From positions 1 through 15,861 of the forward strand of contig NZ_CAMPHN010000100.1 of the NCBI RefSeq assembly GCF_946885885.1: a stretch of 15,861 nt of DNA. Reading direction: 5' to 3'. This document shows, piece by piece, positions 8,029 to 14,681 of the stretch. Position 1 is the stretch's first letter, and each line of letters begins with the position of its first letter. The DNA is from an uncultured Pseudomonas sp. (GTDB lineage Bacteria > Pseudomonadota > Gammaproteobacteria > Pseudomonadales > Pseudomonadaceae). The notes under the pieces were generated by a model. That model was not told the DNA's origin. It made no database searches and saw only the letters and a program-made list of their open reading frames with translations. Position numbers and translations under genes: made by a program.

Positions 8029-9060
8029 ATGGCCAAACGCCAACTCAACCGCCGGCAAAACTGGCGCATCGAAAAGATTCAGGGCGAACGCGCCGCCCGC
8101 GCCGCCAAACGCGAATCGCAAGCCGTACAGACCTTAGAAGGCGGCGACCTGGGCCCAGAGCAAGTGGGCCTGGTGATCGCCCACTTCGGCGTGCAGGTCG
8201 AAGTCGAGGCCTTGGATGGCGAACTGGCCGGCCAGGTCTTTCGCTGCCACTTGCGCGCCAACCTGCCGACCATGGTCACCGGCGACCGCGTGGTGTGGCG
8301 CGCGGGCAACCAGGGCATCGGCGTGATAGTCGCGCAGCTGCCGCGCAGCACCGAACTGTGCCGCCCGGACACCCGCGGCCAGTTGAAGCCCGTCGCGGCC
8401 AACGTCGACCTGATCGTCATCGTTTTCGCGCCACTGCCCGAACCCCACGCCAATCTGATCGACCGCTACCTGGTGGCCGCCGAACACGCCGGCATCCGCC
8501 CCCTGCTGCTGCTGAACAAAACCGACCTGCTCGACGAACAGAACGCCGTGGCGCTGAACGCCATGCTCGGCGTCTACCGCCAACTCGGCTACCCGCTGCT
8601 GGAAGTCTCCGCCCATGAAGGCGACGGTATGACGCAGCTGCAAAAGCGCCTGGACGGGCACGTCAGCGTCTTCGTCGGCCAGTCCGGGGTGGGCAAGTCG
8701 TCATTGGTCAACAGCCTGCTGCCGGAAGTCGACACCCGAGTCGGCGCGCTGTCCGAGCTGACCGGCAAGGGCACCCACACCACCACCACGGCGCGGCTGT
8801 TCCACTTCCCCGGCGGCGGCGAGTTGATCGACTCGCCGGGTATCCGCGAATTCGGCCTGGTGCATGTGAGTCGCGACGACGTCGAAGCGGGTTTCATCGA
8901 GTTCCACGAGCTGATCGGCCAGTGCCGCTTCCGCGATTGCAAACACGACCGCGAGCCCGGCTGCGCGCTGCTCAAGGCCCTCGAAGAAGGCCGCGTGCAC
9001 CCGCAGCGCATGGCCAGCTACCGGCATATCCTGGCCAGCCTGCCGGAGCCGGATTACTGA
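8029..9060 (+). CDS. rsgA: Small ribosomal subunit biogenesis GTPase RsgA (YjeQ)
   Basis: Circularly permuted GTPase that checks late maturation of the 30S subunit. The 343-residue protein has a basic N-terminus ([13 protein letters not shown]) for rRNA contact, an OB-fold (about 45-115), then the permuted GTPase motifs in order G4 NKTD (163-166), G5 SAHEGDG (194-200), G1 GQSGVGKSS (217-225), G2 GKGTHTTT (247-254) and G3 DSPG (268-271). A C-terminal zinc finger has Cys299, Cys304, His306 and Cys312. All catalytic features are intact. GGAA upstream of the ATG is a modest ribosome site. It is convergent with motB across a 17-bp hairpin and divergent from the methyltransferase gene. orn and rsgA are neighbours in many gammaproteobacteria. 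Confidence 0.98.
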   Translation: MAKRQLNRRQNWRIEKIQGERAARAAKRESQAVQTLEGGDLGPEQVGLVIAHFGVQVEVEALDGELAGQVFRCHLRANLPTMVTGDRVVWRAGNQGIGVIVAQLPRSTELCRPDTRGQLKPVAANVDLIVIVFAPLPEPHANLIDRYLVAAEHAGIRPLLLLNKTDLLDEQNAVALNAMLGVYRQLGYPLLEVSAHEGDGMTQLQKRLDGHVSVFVGQSGVGKSSLVNSLLPEVDTRVGALSELTGKGTHTTTTARLFHFPGGGELIDSPGIREFGLVHVSRDDVEAGFIEFHELIGQCRFRDCKHDREPGCALLKALEEGRVHPQRMASYRHILASLPEPDY

Positions 9061-9075
9061 AGCGGCTGGTGCTGG

Positions 9076-9113
9076 ATACGACAAGGCCGCGAACGATCGC
9101 GGCCTTGTCGTAT
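9076..9113. terminator. Perfect 17-bp hairpin between convergent rsgA and motB
   Basis: Arms 9076-9092 and 9097-9113 are exact reverse complements around the loop ACGA; the stem contains GACAAGGCCGCGA. It begins 15 bases after the rsgA stop and ends 12 bases before the motB stop, so it is well placed as a two-way terminator. No U-tract follows on either strand, so it may act as an RNA-end protector or together with Rho. Confidence 0.65.
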
Positions 9114-9125
9114 CGGCGAGACGCG

Positions 9126-10142
9126 TTAATCGGGTTGCTCATCGAGCTGCAAGGCGCCTTCGTCGAAGATATTCAAGCGCCCCGGCTCCGCTGCCGGCTC
9201 AGCGGCAGGCGCGGGCGATGGCCGAACGCTACTCGCACCGTCGCTTGACGCGTCGTCGACCGGCGCTTCGCCATCGCCCGACGCTGGCTCGGCGCCCTGC
9301 TCGCCCTCGATCTCGCGCTGGGCCTTCTTGGTCAGCACCACGATATCGATCCGGCGGTTGATCGGGTTCAGCGGATCGTCGCGGTCGAACAGTGCTGAGG
9401 AGGCATACCCCACGACCCGGGCCACTCTGTCTTCGTCGTAACCGCCGGCGACCAGGGCGCGACGGGCCGAGTTGGCGCGATCGGCGGACAGTTCCCAGTT
9501 ACCGAAATCGCCGCGCCCGACAAAGGGTTTGGCATCGGTATGGCCGCTGACGCTGATCTTGTTCGGCACCGCTTTGATGGTATCGGCCATGGCCAGCAGA
9601 ATGTCTTCGAAGTACGGCTGCAAGCGCGCGCTGCCGAGGTCGAACATCGGCCGGTTCTCGGCGTCGGTGATCTGGATGCGCAAACCGTCCTGGGTGATTT
9701 CGAACAGGATCTGGTCCTTGAAACGCTGCAACTCCGGGTTCTCTTCGACCTTGTTCTGCAACTCCTGGAGCAACAGTTCGAGGCGTTCGCGCTCCGCCTC
9801 TTCGGCGATGCTTTCGGCCTGTTCAGGGTCGACATCGGTCTGGCCGCTGTCCTGCCGCTCTTGCGGCTCGGGGTTGAGCGTGCGATCGGGCGCAGGTGTC
9901 GGCGAGCCGCCCAAATCGATGACGTATGGGCTGGCGCTTTCGGAAAAACCGATCGGGTCTTTGAAGTATCCGGAGATCAGCTTCTTCTGTTCGGGCGTGG
10001 CCACGGACATCAGCCACATCACCAGAAAGAACGCCATCATCGCCGTGGCGAAGTCGGCGAAGGCGATTTTCCAGGCGCCGCCGTGATGGCCCCCGGCGAC
10101 CTTCTTGACCCGCTTGACGATAATCGGCTGATTGTTTTCCAT
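9126..10142 (-). CDS. motB: Flagellar stator protein MotB
   Basis: Inner-membrane half of the proton-driven flagellar stator that anchors MotA to peptidoglycan. The 338-residue product has a short basic cytoplasmic N-terminus, one membrane helix (about 27-47, IAFADFATAMMAFFLVMWLM) with Asp30 as the proton-carrying residue, a plug region with GYFKDPIGFSE (58-68), an Asp/Glu/Gln-rich periplasmic linker (about 95-140) and an OmpA-like peptidoglycan-binding domain (about 150-272) with SGHTDAKP (199-206), LSADRANSARR (218-228) and NPINRRIDI (259-267). The last 65 or so residues form an acidic, Ala/Pro/Ser-rich tail without a recognisable domain. It begins ten bases after the motA stop, so it is cotranscribed with motA; no strong ribosome site is seen, which suggests coupling. 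Confidence 0.97.
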   Translation of the reverse strand: MENNQPIIVKRVKKVAGGHHGGAWKIAFADFATAMMAFFLVMWLMSVATPEQKKLISGYFKDPIGFSESASPYVIDLGGSPTPAPDRTLNPEPQERQDSGQTDVDPEQAESIAEEAERERLELLLQELQNKVEENPELQRFKDQILFEITQDGLRIQITDAENRPMFDLGSARLQPYFEDILLAMADTIKAVPNKISVSGHTDAKPFVGRGDFGNWELSADRANSARRALVAGGYDEDRVARVVGYASSALFDRDDPLNPINRRIDIVVLTKKAQREIEGEQGAEPASGDGEAPVDDASSDGASSVRPSPAPAAEPAAEPGRLNIFDEGALQLDEQPD

Positions 10143-10152
10143 AGCTCAGCCG

Positions 10153-11004
10153 TCAGCCCCCGCGCATCGCCTGCTCGAGCTCGATAAAGCTCGGGCGATG
10201 GGCCGGGTAAAGCACCTTGCGGGCGAATTCGACGGCCAGCGAAGGCGGCATGCCGGATGCCGACGCCACCAGCCCGGCCTTGATCGCCTCGTAGACGTTC
10301 ACTTCTTCCTTGGCATCGTGCTCCAGAGCGTTCGACAGCGGGCCGAAGAAGCCGTAGGACGCGAGAATCCCGAGGAAGGTACCGACCAACGCGGTGCCGA
10401 CTTTATGGCCGATCTCCGCGTTGTCGGCCTCGGCGAGAACCGACATGGTGATCACGATGCCCAATACAGCCGCGACGATACCCATGGCCGGCATGCCGTC
10501 CGCGACTTTCGCCACGGCATGGGCGGGGTGTTCGAGTTCTTCCTTGAGGCTGGTTATCTCCATGTCGAACAAGGCTTCCAGCTCGTGCGGCGCCATATTG
10601 CCCGACGACATGATGCGCAGGTAATCGCAGATATAAGCGGTCATCCGCTCGTCTTTGAGAATCCCCGGGTATTTGCTGAAGATCGGACTGGCCGCCGGCT
10701 CCTCGACATCGCTCTCGATGGCCATCATGCCTTCGCGGCGACTCTTATTGAGAATCTCGTAAATCAGTTTCAGCACATCCAGGTAGTAACCGTGGGTGTA
10801 GCGGGAGCTGAACATGCTCAAGGACTTCTTGAACACGTGCATGAACATATGGCCGGGGTTGGCCTGCAGGAAAGCCCCCAACGCCGCGCCACCAATGATC
10901 AAAACTTCGAAAGGGTGCACCAAGGCCATGAAGTGACCGCCGGACAGTATGAAACCGCCCAGCACACAGGCCAGCACCACAATAATGCCGATGATCTTTA
11001 CCAT
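10153..11004 (-). CDS. motA: Flagellar stator protein MotA
   Basis: Proton-channel subunit of the flagellar stator; its cytoplasmic loop pushes on FliG. The 283-residue protein has four membrane helices (about 3-21, 33-48, 171-190 and 201-222) and a large cytoplasmic loop (about 50-165) containing the charged residues Arg89 and Glu97 that fit the torque-generating pair of E. coli. Conserved prolines 172 and 222 are present. It starts MVKIIGIIVV at 11004, with no clear Shine-Dalgarno sequence in the roughly 50-base leader. A sigma-28 type promoter lies at 11060-11087. It forms an operon with motB and diverges from the HDOD gene. Its similarity is to the E. coli-type MotA (the PA4954 type), not the MotC branch, judged from length and loop sequence. 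Confidence 0.97.
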   Translation of the reverse strand: MVKIIGIIVVLACVLGGFILSGGHFMALVHPFEVLIIGGAALGAFLQANPGHMFMHVFKKSLSMFSSRYTHGYYLDVLKLIYEILNKSRREGMMAIESDVEEPAASPIFSKYPGILKDERMTAYICDYLRIMSSGNMAPHELEALFDMEITSLKEELEHPAHAVAKVADGMPAMGIVAAVLGIVITMSVLAEADNAEIGHKVGTALVGTFLGILASYGFFGPLSNALEHDAKEEVNVYEAIKAGLVASASGMPPSLAVEFARKVLYPAHRPSFIELEQAMRGG

Positions 11005-11059
11005 AAAAACTACGTGCCAAAACCAAGGAAGTGAGGGTTACGCAAAACAACCCTTCTAT

Positions 11060-11087
11060 TTATCGGAAGTTATGCGCGAGACTATAG
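11060..11087 (-). promoter_or_regulatory. FliA (sigma-28) type promoter of motAB
   Basis: On the minus strand CTATA (11087-11083), a 15-base spacer and TCCGATAA (11067-11060) match the flagellar consensus CTAAA-N15-GCCGATAA at 4 of 5 and 7 of 8 positions with exact spacing. Transcription would start about 50 bases upstream of the motA ATG. A flagellar sigma factor site ahead of stator genes makes biological sense. Confidence 0.65.
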
Positions 11088-11115
11088 CCAGTTAAGGCTA
11101 AAAGCCAGCTTGGCT
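11086..11115 (+). repeat. Two tandem small palindromes in the HDOD gene leader
   Basis: AGCCAGTTAAGGCT (11086-11099) and AGCCAGCTTGGCT (11103-11115) are near copies, each with AGCC and GGCT ends. The inner pair GGCT-AAA-AGCC can also pair, so alternative hairpins exclude one another. The second ends eight bases before the HDOD gene ATG, where no Shine-Dalgarno sequence is visible. Its role is unknown; it also overlaps the edge of the motA promoter. Confidence 0.45.
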
Positions 11116-11122
11116 CAACCGC

Positions 11123-12661
11123 ATGCCCACACCTCCACCACTACCGCGCACTCTCGCCGCCTGGCTTAAACAGCTGGACAGCTCACCATTGCCCGTGCCC
11201 GCGGAAAACCTGTTGAAGGTGCAGCGTATGCTCGCCGACAGCCGTCGGTCGCTGCGCGAGATCGCCGACTCGATGCGCGACAGCCCGGCTGTCGCCCTGA
11301 GCGTGCTGCGCGAAGCCAACCGCTCGGGCCAAGGGCAGAACGAACCGGTGGAGAGCCTGGAAAGCGCGTTGACCCGCCTGGGGCTGAAGCGCACCGAAGA
11401 GCTGCTCAAGCATCAATCCGCACTGCCGGAGGCGCAAATCCCCCGTGGCCTACGGCAGATGCAATTGATCAGCGAGCACGCCGCGCAGCAGGCCAGCGGC
11501 CTGTTTGCCGGGCGTCTGGCGCGCCTTTGGCAGGAAATCCACTGGGGTAGCCTGCTGTTTTTCGCGCCGATATGGACGCTGCTCGGCGCCCGCCCCGAAC
11601 TGTTCGATGCCTGGGAACAGCGCGTGCTGCTCAAGGGCGAGCCGGCCCGCAAGGTCGAACAGGAGCTGCTCGGCGTTCCGCTGCTGCGCCTCTGCCTGGC
11701 ACTGGCAGAACGCTGGCGCTTGCCGGAATGGATAGTGTCCGGTTATCGCCTGCTGCTCGACGACCGGCGCCTGCTGGTCAAAGCGCTGCATATCGCCCGG
11801 GACAACGAGCACCCGATCCATCAGCGGCAAATGCTCGACGACGATCCGGCTCTGCGCCGCTGGCTGACCCAGCCGGCCAACTGCATCCTGCTGGCCAACG
11901 GTCTGACGCTCAGCGCCCATTTCGCCTGGAACGATTCGCATAACCTGCGCTGGCAACGCCTGACCGGTCTTTACCTGCAACTGCCGGTGGATGAGGTGCA
12001 GCAGCAGGTCCACCGTAACGCCGTACAACATGCCCAGCAGCAACCGCCACAGGATCTCTGGCACCCCGCCGTGGCACTGATCTGGCCTTGGCAGGAGCGG
12101 CATCTGCGCGCGACGCCGGCCGCCGCGCCCGCCCCCAAGCCGAACCCATGGCGCGAGGCGTGCGCGCAACTGCTGGCGCAGCCCAGCCCGTTCGGCAATG
12201 TCGTGCAACTCACCACCTGCATGCGCGACGCCGTCCAAGCCTGCGGCATGCAGCGCGTACTGCTGCTGATCGCCGACCGTAACCACAGCCGCCTGCTGGC
12301 CCAGCAACATGCCGGCCTGGACAAGTCGGCGAGCACTTTGTCCCTCGACCCGCAACAAAGCCAGGTCCTCAAGCGCCTGCTCAAGGAGCCGGGGCAACTG
12401 CGCCTGTCGCCGGCCAATATTGCGCAGTTCTCAGCCCTGCTCCCCGGCGCGCTGAAAAGCCTGTTCCCCGGCGAGCACCTGCTGATCCGCTCGCTCGCCA
12501 GCAACGGCCGTGTGGCCTTGATCGTCTTCGCCGACCAAGGCGGCGCGGCGCTCGACGATGCCAGCGTGCAAGCGTTCGCTAAAACCGCGCAATGCATCGA
12601 GCGCGCGCTCGGCAACTTCGCCAGCCGCGGGCGCCAAGCGGATCGGCGACCACAACCTTAG
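11123..12661 (+). CDS. HDOD domain-containing protein with probable GAF-like C-terminus
   Basis: The product has 512 residues and no signal peptide. An HDOD domain covers about 10-225: LPVPAENLLKVQRMLADSRRSLREIADSMRDSPAVALSVLREAN fits the usual opening, and RWRLPEWI (198-205) the usual end. HDOD is an HD-like fold without the HD metal ligands, normally regulatory. The central His expected before the LA-W-LP segment is missing (ELLGVPLLRL), a sign of divergence. An Ala/Pro linker (331-342) leads to a C-terminal domain (about 343-500) whose alternating strands and helices (VLLLIADR, HLLIRSL, VALIVFAD) suggest a GAF-like sensor; that is inference. Such proteins often act in motility, biofilm or c-di-GMP circuits, which suits the divergent motAB next door. 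The start lacks a clear ribosome site. It corresponds by position to PA4955. Confidence 0.88.
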   Translation: MPTPPPLPRTLAAWLKQLDSSPLPVPAENLLKVQRMLADSRRSLREIADSMRDSPAVALSVLREANRSGQGQNEPVESLESALTRLGLKRTEELLKHQSALPEAQIPRGLRQMQLISEHAAQQASGLFAGRLARLWQEIHWGSLLFFAPIWTLLGARPELFDAWEQRVLLKGEPARKVEQELLGVPLLRLCLALAERWRLPEWIVSGYRLLLDDRRLLVKALHIARDNEHPIHQRQMLDDDPALRRWLTQPANCILLANGLTLSAHFAWNDSHNLRWQRLTGLYLQLPVDEVQQQVHRNAVQHAQQQPPQDLWHPAVALIWPWQERHLRATPAAAPAPKPNPWREACAQLLAQPSPFGNVVQLTTCMRDAVQACGMQRVLLLIADRNHSRLLAQQHAGLDKSASTLSLDPQQSQVLKRLLKEPGQLRLSPANIAQFSALLPGALKSLFPGEHLLIRSLASNGRVALIVFADQGGAALDDASVQAFAKTAQCIERALGNFASRGRQADRRPQP

Positions 12662-12662
12662 A

Positions 12663-12691
12663 TCAACAGCGCCACACCTTTCCGCTACAAT
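12663..12691 (+). promoter_or_regulatory. Probable sigma-70 promoter of rhdA
   Basis: TCAACA (12663-12668) and TACAAT (12686-12691) are spaced by 17 bp, with four and five matches to the consensus hexamers. The site lies immediately after the HDOD stop codon and 31 bases before the rhdA ATG, giving a leader of roughly 25 bases containing the AAGGGA ribosome site. Confidence 0.55.
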
Positions 12692-12722
12692 CCACCCCCT
12701 TTGATTCTTTTAAGGGACCCGC

Positions 12723-13538
12723 ATGAACGCTTTCGCCGCGCTGCCGTTGGTGATCGAACCGCGCGACCTGGCCAGCCGCCTGGAAGCCGACGAGCTGATC
12801 CTGGTCGACCTGAGCAGCGCACAGCGCTATGCCGCCGGACATATCGCCGGGGCGCGCTTCGTCGATCCGAAACGCACCCAGCTCGGTCAGCCGCCCGCGC
12901 CCGGCCTGTTACCGGAAAAGGCGCAGCTGGAACAGTTGTTCGCCGAGCTCGGCCATCGCCCGGATGCGGTCTACGTGGTGTATGACGACGAGGGCGGCGG
13001 CTGGGCTGGGCGTTTTATCTGGCTGCTCGATGTCATCGGCCATCGGCGTTATCACTACCTGGACGGCGGCCTGCATGCCTGGCAAGCCGAAGGCCTTCCG
13101 CTCAGCGAAGAGGTGCCGGCGCCGCTTGCCGGCAAACTCGAGTTGACTCTGCACGATGCCCCGACCGCGACCCGCGCTTACCTGCAAAGTCGCCTGGGCG
13201 CGGACGATCTGGCCATTTGGGATGCACGCTCGCCCGCCGAATACCGCGGTGAAAAGGCCTTGGCCAGCAAAGCCGGGCATATCCCGAGTGCGGTCAATTT
13301 CGAATGGACCGCCGGCATGGACCAGGCCCGCGCACTACGCATCCGCCAGGACATGCCGAGCGTGCTGAACCAACTCGGCATCACCCCGGACAAAGAAATC
13401 ATCACCCACTGCCAGACCCACCACCGTTCCGGTTTCACTTACCTGGTGGCCAAAGCGCTCGGTTACCCGCGCGTCAAAGCCTATGCCGGCTCCTGGGGCG
13501 AATGGGGCAATCATCCCGACACGCCCGTCGAGCGCTGA
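12723..13538 (+). CDS. rhdA: Thiosulfate sulfurtransferase (rhodanese) RhdA
   Basis: Two-domain rhodanese that moves a sulfane sulfur from thiosulfate to cyanide or other thiophiles; in pseudomonads it may help detoxify self-made cyanide or supply sulfur for clusters. The 271-residue length and Cys230 in the active loop CQTHHRS (230-236) match what is known of Azotobacter vinelandii RhdA. The N-terminal domain (about 8-130) is inactive: its loop reads [10 protein letters not shown] with no Cys. The C-terminal domain (about 148-268) holds the active site, preceded by [12 protein letters not shown] (165-176) and [12 protein letters not shown] (184-195). The long basic/aromatic active loop differs from the CRKGVT type of mammalian rhodanese. 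AAGGGA lies seven bases before the ATG. psd starts 50 bases downstream with no terminator between, so cotranscription is likely. Confidence 0.96.
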   Translation: MNAFAALPLVIEPRDLASRLEADELILVDLSSAQRYAAGHIAGARFVDPKRTQLGQPPAPGLLPEKAQLEQLFAELGHRPDAVYVVYDDEGGGWAGRFIWLLDVIGHRRYHYLDGGLHAWQAEGLPLSEEVPAPLAGKLELTLHDAPTATRAYLQSRLGADDLAIWDARSPAEYRGEKALASKAGHIPSAVNFEWTAGMDQARALRIRQDMPSVLNQLGITPDKEIITHCQTHHRSGFTYLVAKALGYPRVKAYAGSWGEWGNHPDTPVER

Positions 13539-13588
13539 GCCTGACCGCCGCGCATCGGCCGCCCGTCGCCCAATCTCAAAGGATCGCC

Positions 13589-14452
13589 ATGAAACAACGC
13601 CTGTTCATCCTCAGCCAATACCTGCTGCCGCACCATCTGCTGTCGCGCCTGATCGGCTACGCCGCCGACTGCCGCGTCGCCTGGTTCAAAAATCGTCTGA
13701 TCGGCTGGTTCGCCAAGCAGTACCAAGTCGATATGAGCGAAGCGCAGGTCGAAGACCTCGAAGCCTTCGAGCATTTCAATGCCTTCTTCACCCGCGCGCT
13801 GAAGCCGGGCGCCCGCCCGTTGGCGCAAGGGCCGGACGCGGTACTCTGCCCCGCCGACGGCGCCGTCAGCCAATTGGGCAAGATCGAACACGGCAGGATT
13901 TTCCAGGCCAAAGGCCACAGTTTCAGCCTGGTCGAACTGCTCGGCGGCGACACCGAGCGCGCCAATCCCTTTATGGGCGGCGCGTTCGCCACCATCTACC
14001 TGTCGCCCAAGGACTACCACCGCGTGCACATGCCGCTGGCCGGCACCTTGAGGGAAATGGTCTACGTGCCGGGCCGCCTGTTCTCGGTCAACCAAAGCAC
14101 CGCGGAGAACGTTCCCGAATTGTTCGCCCGCAACGAGCGGGTGGTCTGCCTGTTCGATACCGAGCGCGGCCCGATGGCCGTGGTGCTGGTCGGCGCAATG
14201 ATAGTGGCCTCGATCGAAACCGTATGGGCCGGCCTGGTGACGCCGCCCAAGCGCAGCCTGAAAAGCTTCCGCTACGACGAAGCCGCACGGGCGCCAATCG
14301 TTCTCGACAAAGGCGCGGAGCTGGGCCGCTTCAAGCTCGGTTCCACCGCCATCGTGCTGTTCGGTGCCGATCAGGTGCAATGGGCGCAAGAGCTCGCGGC
14401 CGGCAGCCCAGTGCAGATGGGGCAATTGCTCGGCGGTACGCAAGCGCTCTGA
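13589..14452 (+). CDS. psd: Phosphatidylserine decarboxylase proenzyme
   Basis: Inner-membrane pyruvoyl enzyme that turns phosphatidylserine into phosphatidylethanolamine, the main phospholipid. The 287-residue proenzyme has the proteobacterial type I layout: N-terminal amphipathic membrane-associated segment ([16 protein letters not shown]), Asp90 in CPADGAV and His147 in YHRVHMPL as the self-cleavage partners, and the LGST processing site (250-253), where cleavage before Ser252 makes the pyruvoyl alpha subunit of about 36 residues. FAKQ and [12 protein letters not shown] are also family features. The reading frame stays open upstream into rhdA, but the ATG at 13589 has an AAAGGA ribosome site at five bases and gives the standard N-terminus, so it is the start. 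It is followed within seven bases by a 12-bp hairpin. Confidence 0.97.
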   Translation: MKQRLFILSQYLLPHHLLSRLIGYAADCRVAWFKNRLIGWFAKQYQVDMSEAQVEDLEAFEHFNAFFTRALKPGARPLAQGPDAVLCPADGAVSQLGKIEHGRIFQAKGHSFSLVELLGGDTERANPFMGGAFATIYLSPKDYHRVHMPLAGTLREMVYVPGRLFSVNQSTAENVPELFARNERVVCLFDTERGPMAVVLVGAMIVASIETVWAGLVTPPKRSLKSFRYDEAARAPIVLDKGAELGRFKLGSTAIVLFGADQVQWAQELAAGSPVQMGQLLGGTQAL

Positions 14453-14458
14453 CCGCCA

Positions 14459-14490
14459 CCGCTGGGGCACATGCCCTCGTGCCCCAGCGG
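14459..14490 (+). terminator. Perfect 12-bp hairpin after psd
   Basis: CCGCTGGGGCAC (14459-14470) and GTGCCCCAGCGG (14479-14490) are exact reverse complements around an eight-base loop. The stem starts six bases after the psd stop. It is GC-rich and well placed to terminate rhdA-psd transcripts, but no T-run follows. The remaining 190 bases up to 14681 contain no supported gene; apart from a small TGCTGCT/AGCAGCA repeat and a weak promoter candidate I see nothing. Confidence 0.6.
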
Positions 14491-14614
14491 ACGAACGCAC
14501 TGAACCCCGAAGACCGGCGTCGTTCTAATTCCCACCGCCGCCCGGCGTGACACCATTCGCACCTCGAGTACGCGAAGCCAAACGCTCTGCAATCGGGCTG
14601 CGACCGCAGGAAGA

Positions 14615-14637
14615 TGCTGCTAGAGTTGCAAGCAGCA
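14615..14637 (+). promoter_or_regulatory. Weak extended -10 element inside a small inverted repeat
   Basis: TGCTAGAGT (14618-14626) has the TGn extension and a -10-like TAGAGT, resembling the rsgA site TGCTAGACT. It is embedded in the inverted repeat TGCTGCT (14615-14621) / AGCAGCA (14631-14637). It lies 55 bases before the downstream gene. No good -35 is seen. Confidence 0.3.
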
Positions 14638-14681
14638 CGACAGCACGAGCTGCCCGCCGGCATTGGGAGTGTCCGAGTTAG

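Noticed and set aside
11035..11053. GGGTT/AACCC hairpin in the motA leader
   Set aside because: Only five base pairs with a nine-base loop and no further support for a regulatory role.
11450..12397. Minus-strand open frame of 315 codons
   Set aside because: Antisense to the HDOD gene; Arg/Gln/Leu-rich shadow without motifs.
13304..13588. Longer psd form starting at 13304 inside rhdA
   Set aside because: The added segment is an out-of-frame reading of rhdA; the ATG at 13589 has a good ribosome site and gives the family N-terminus.
13511..14500. Minus-strand open frame of 329 codons over rhdA end and psd
   Set aside because: It crosses two well-defined genes on the other strand and shows no protein family signature.
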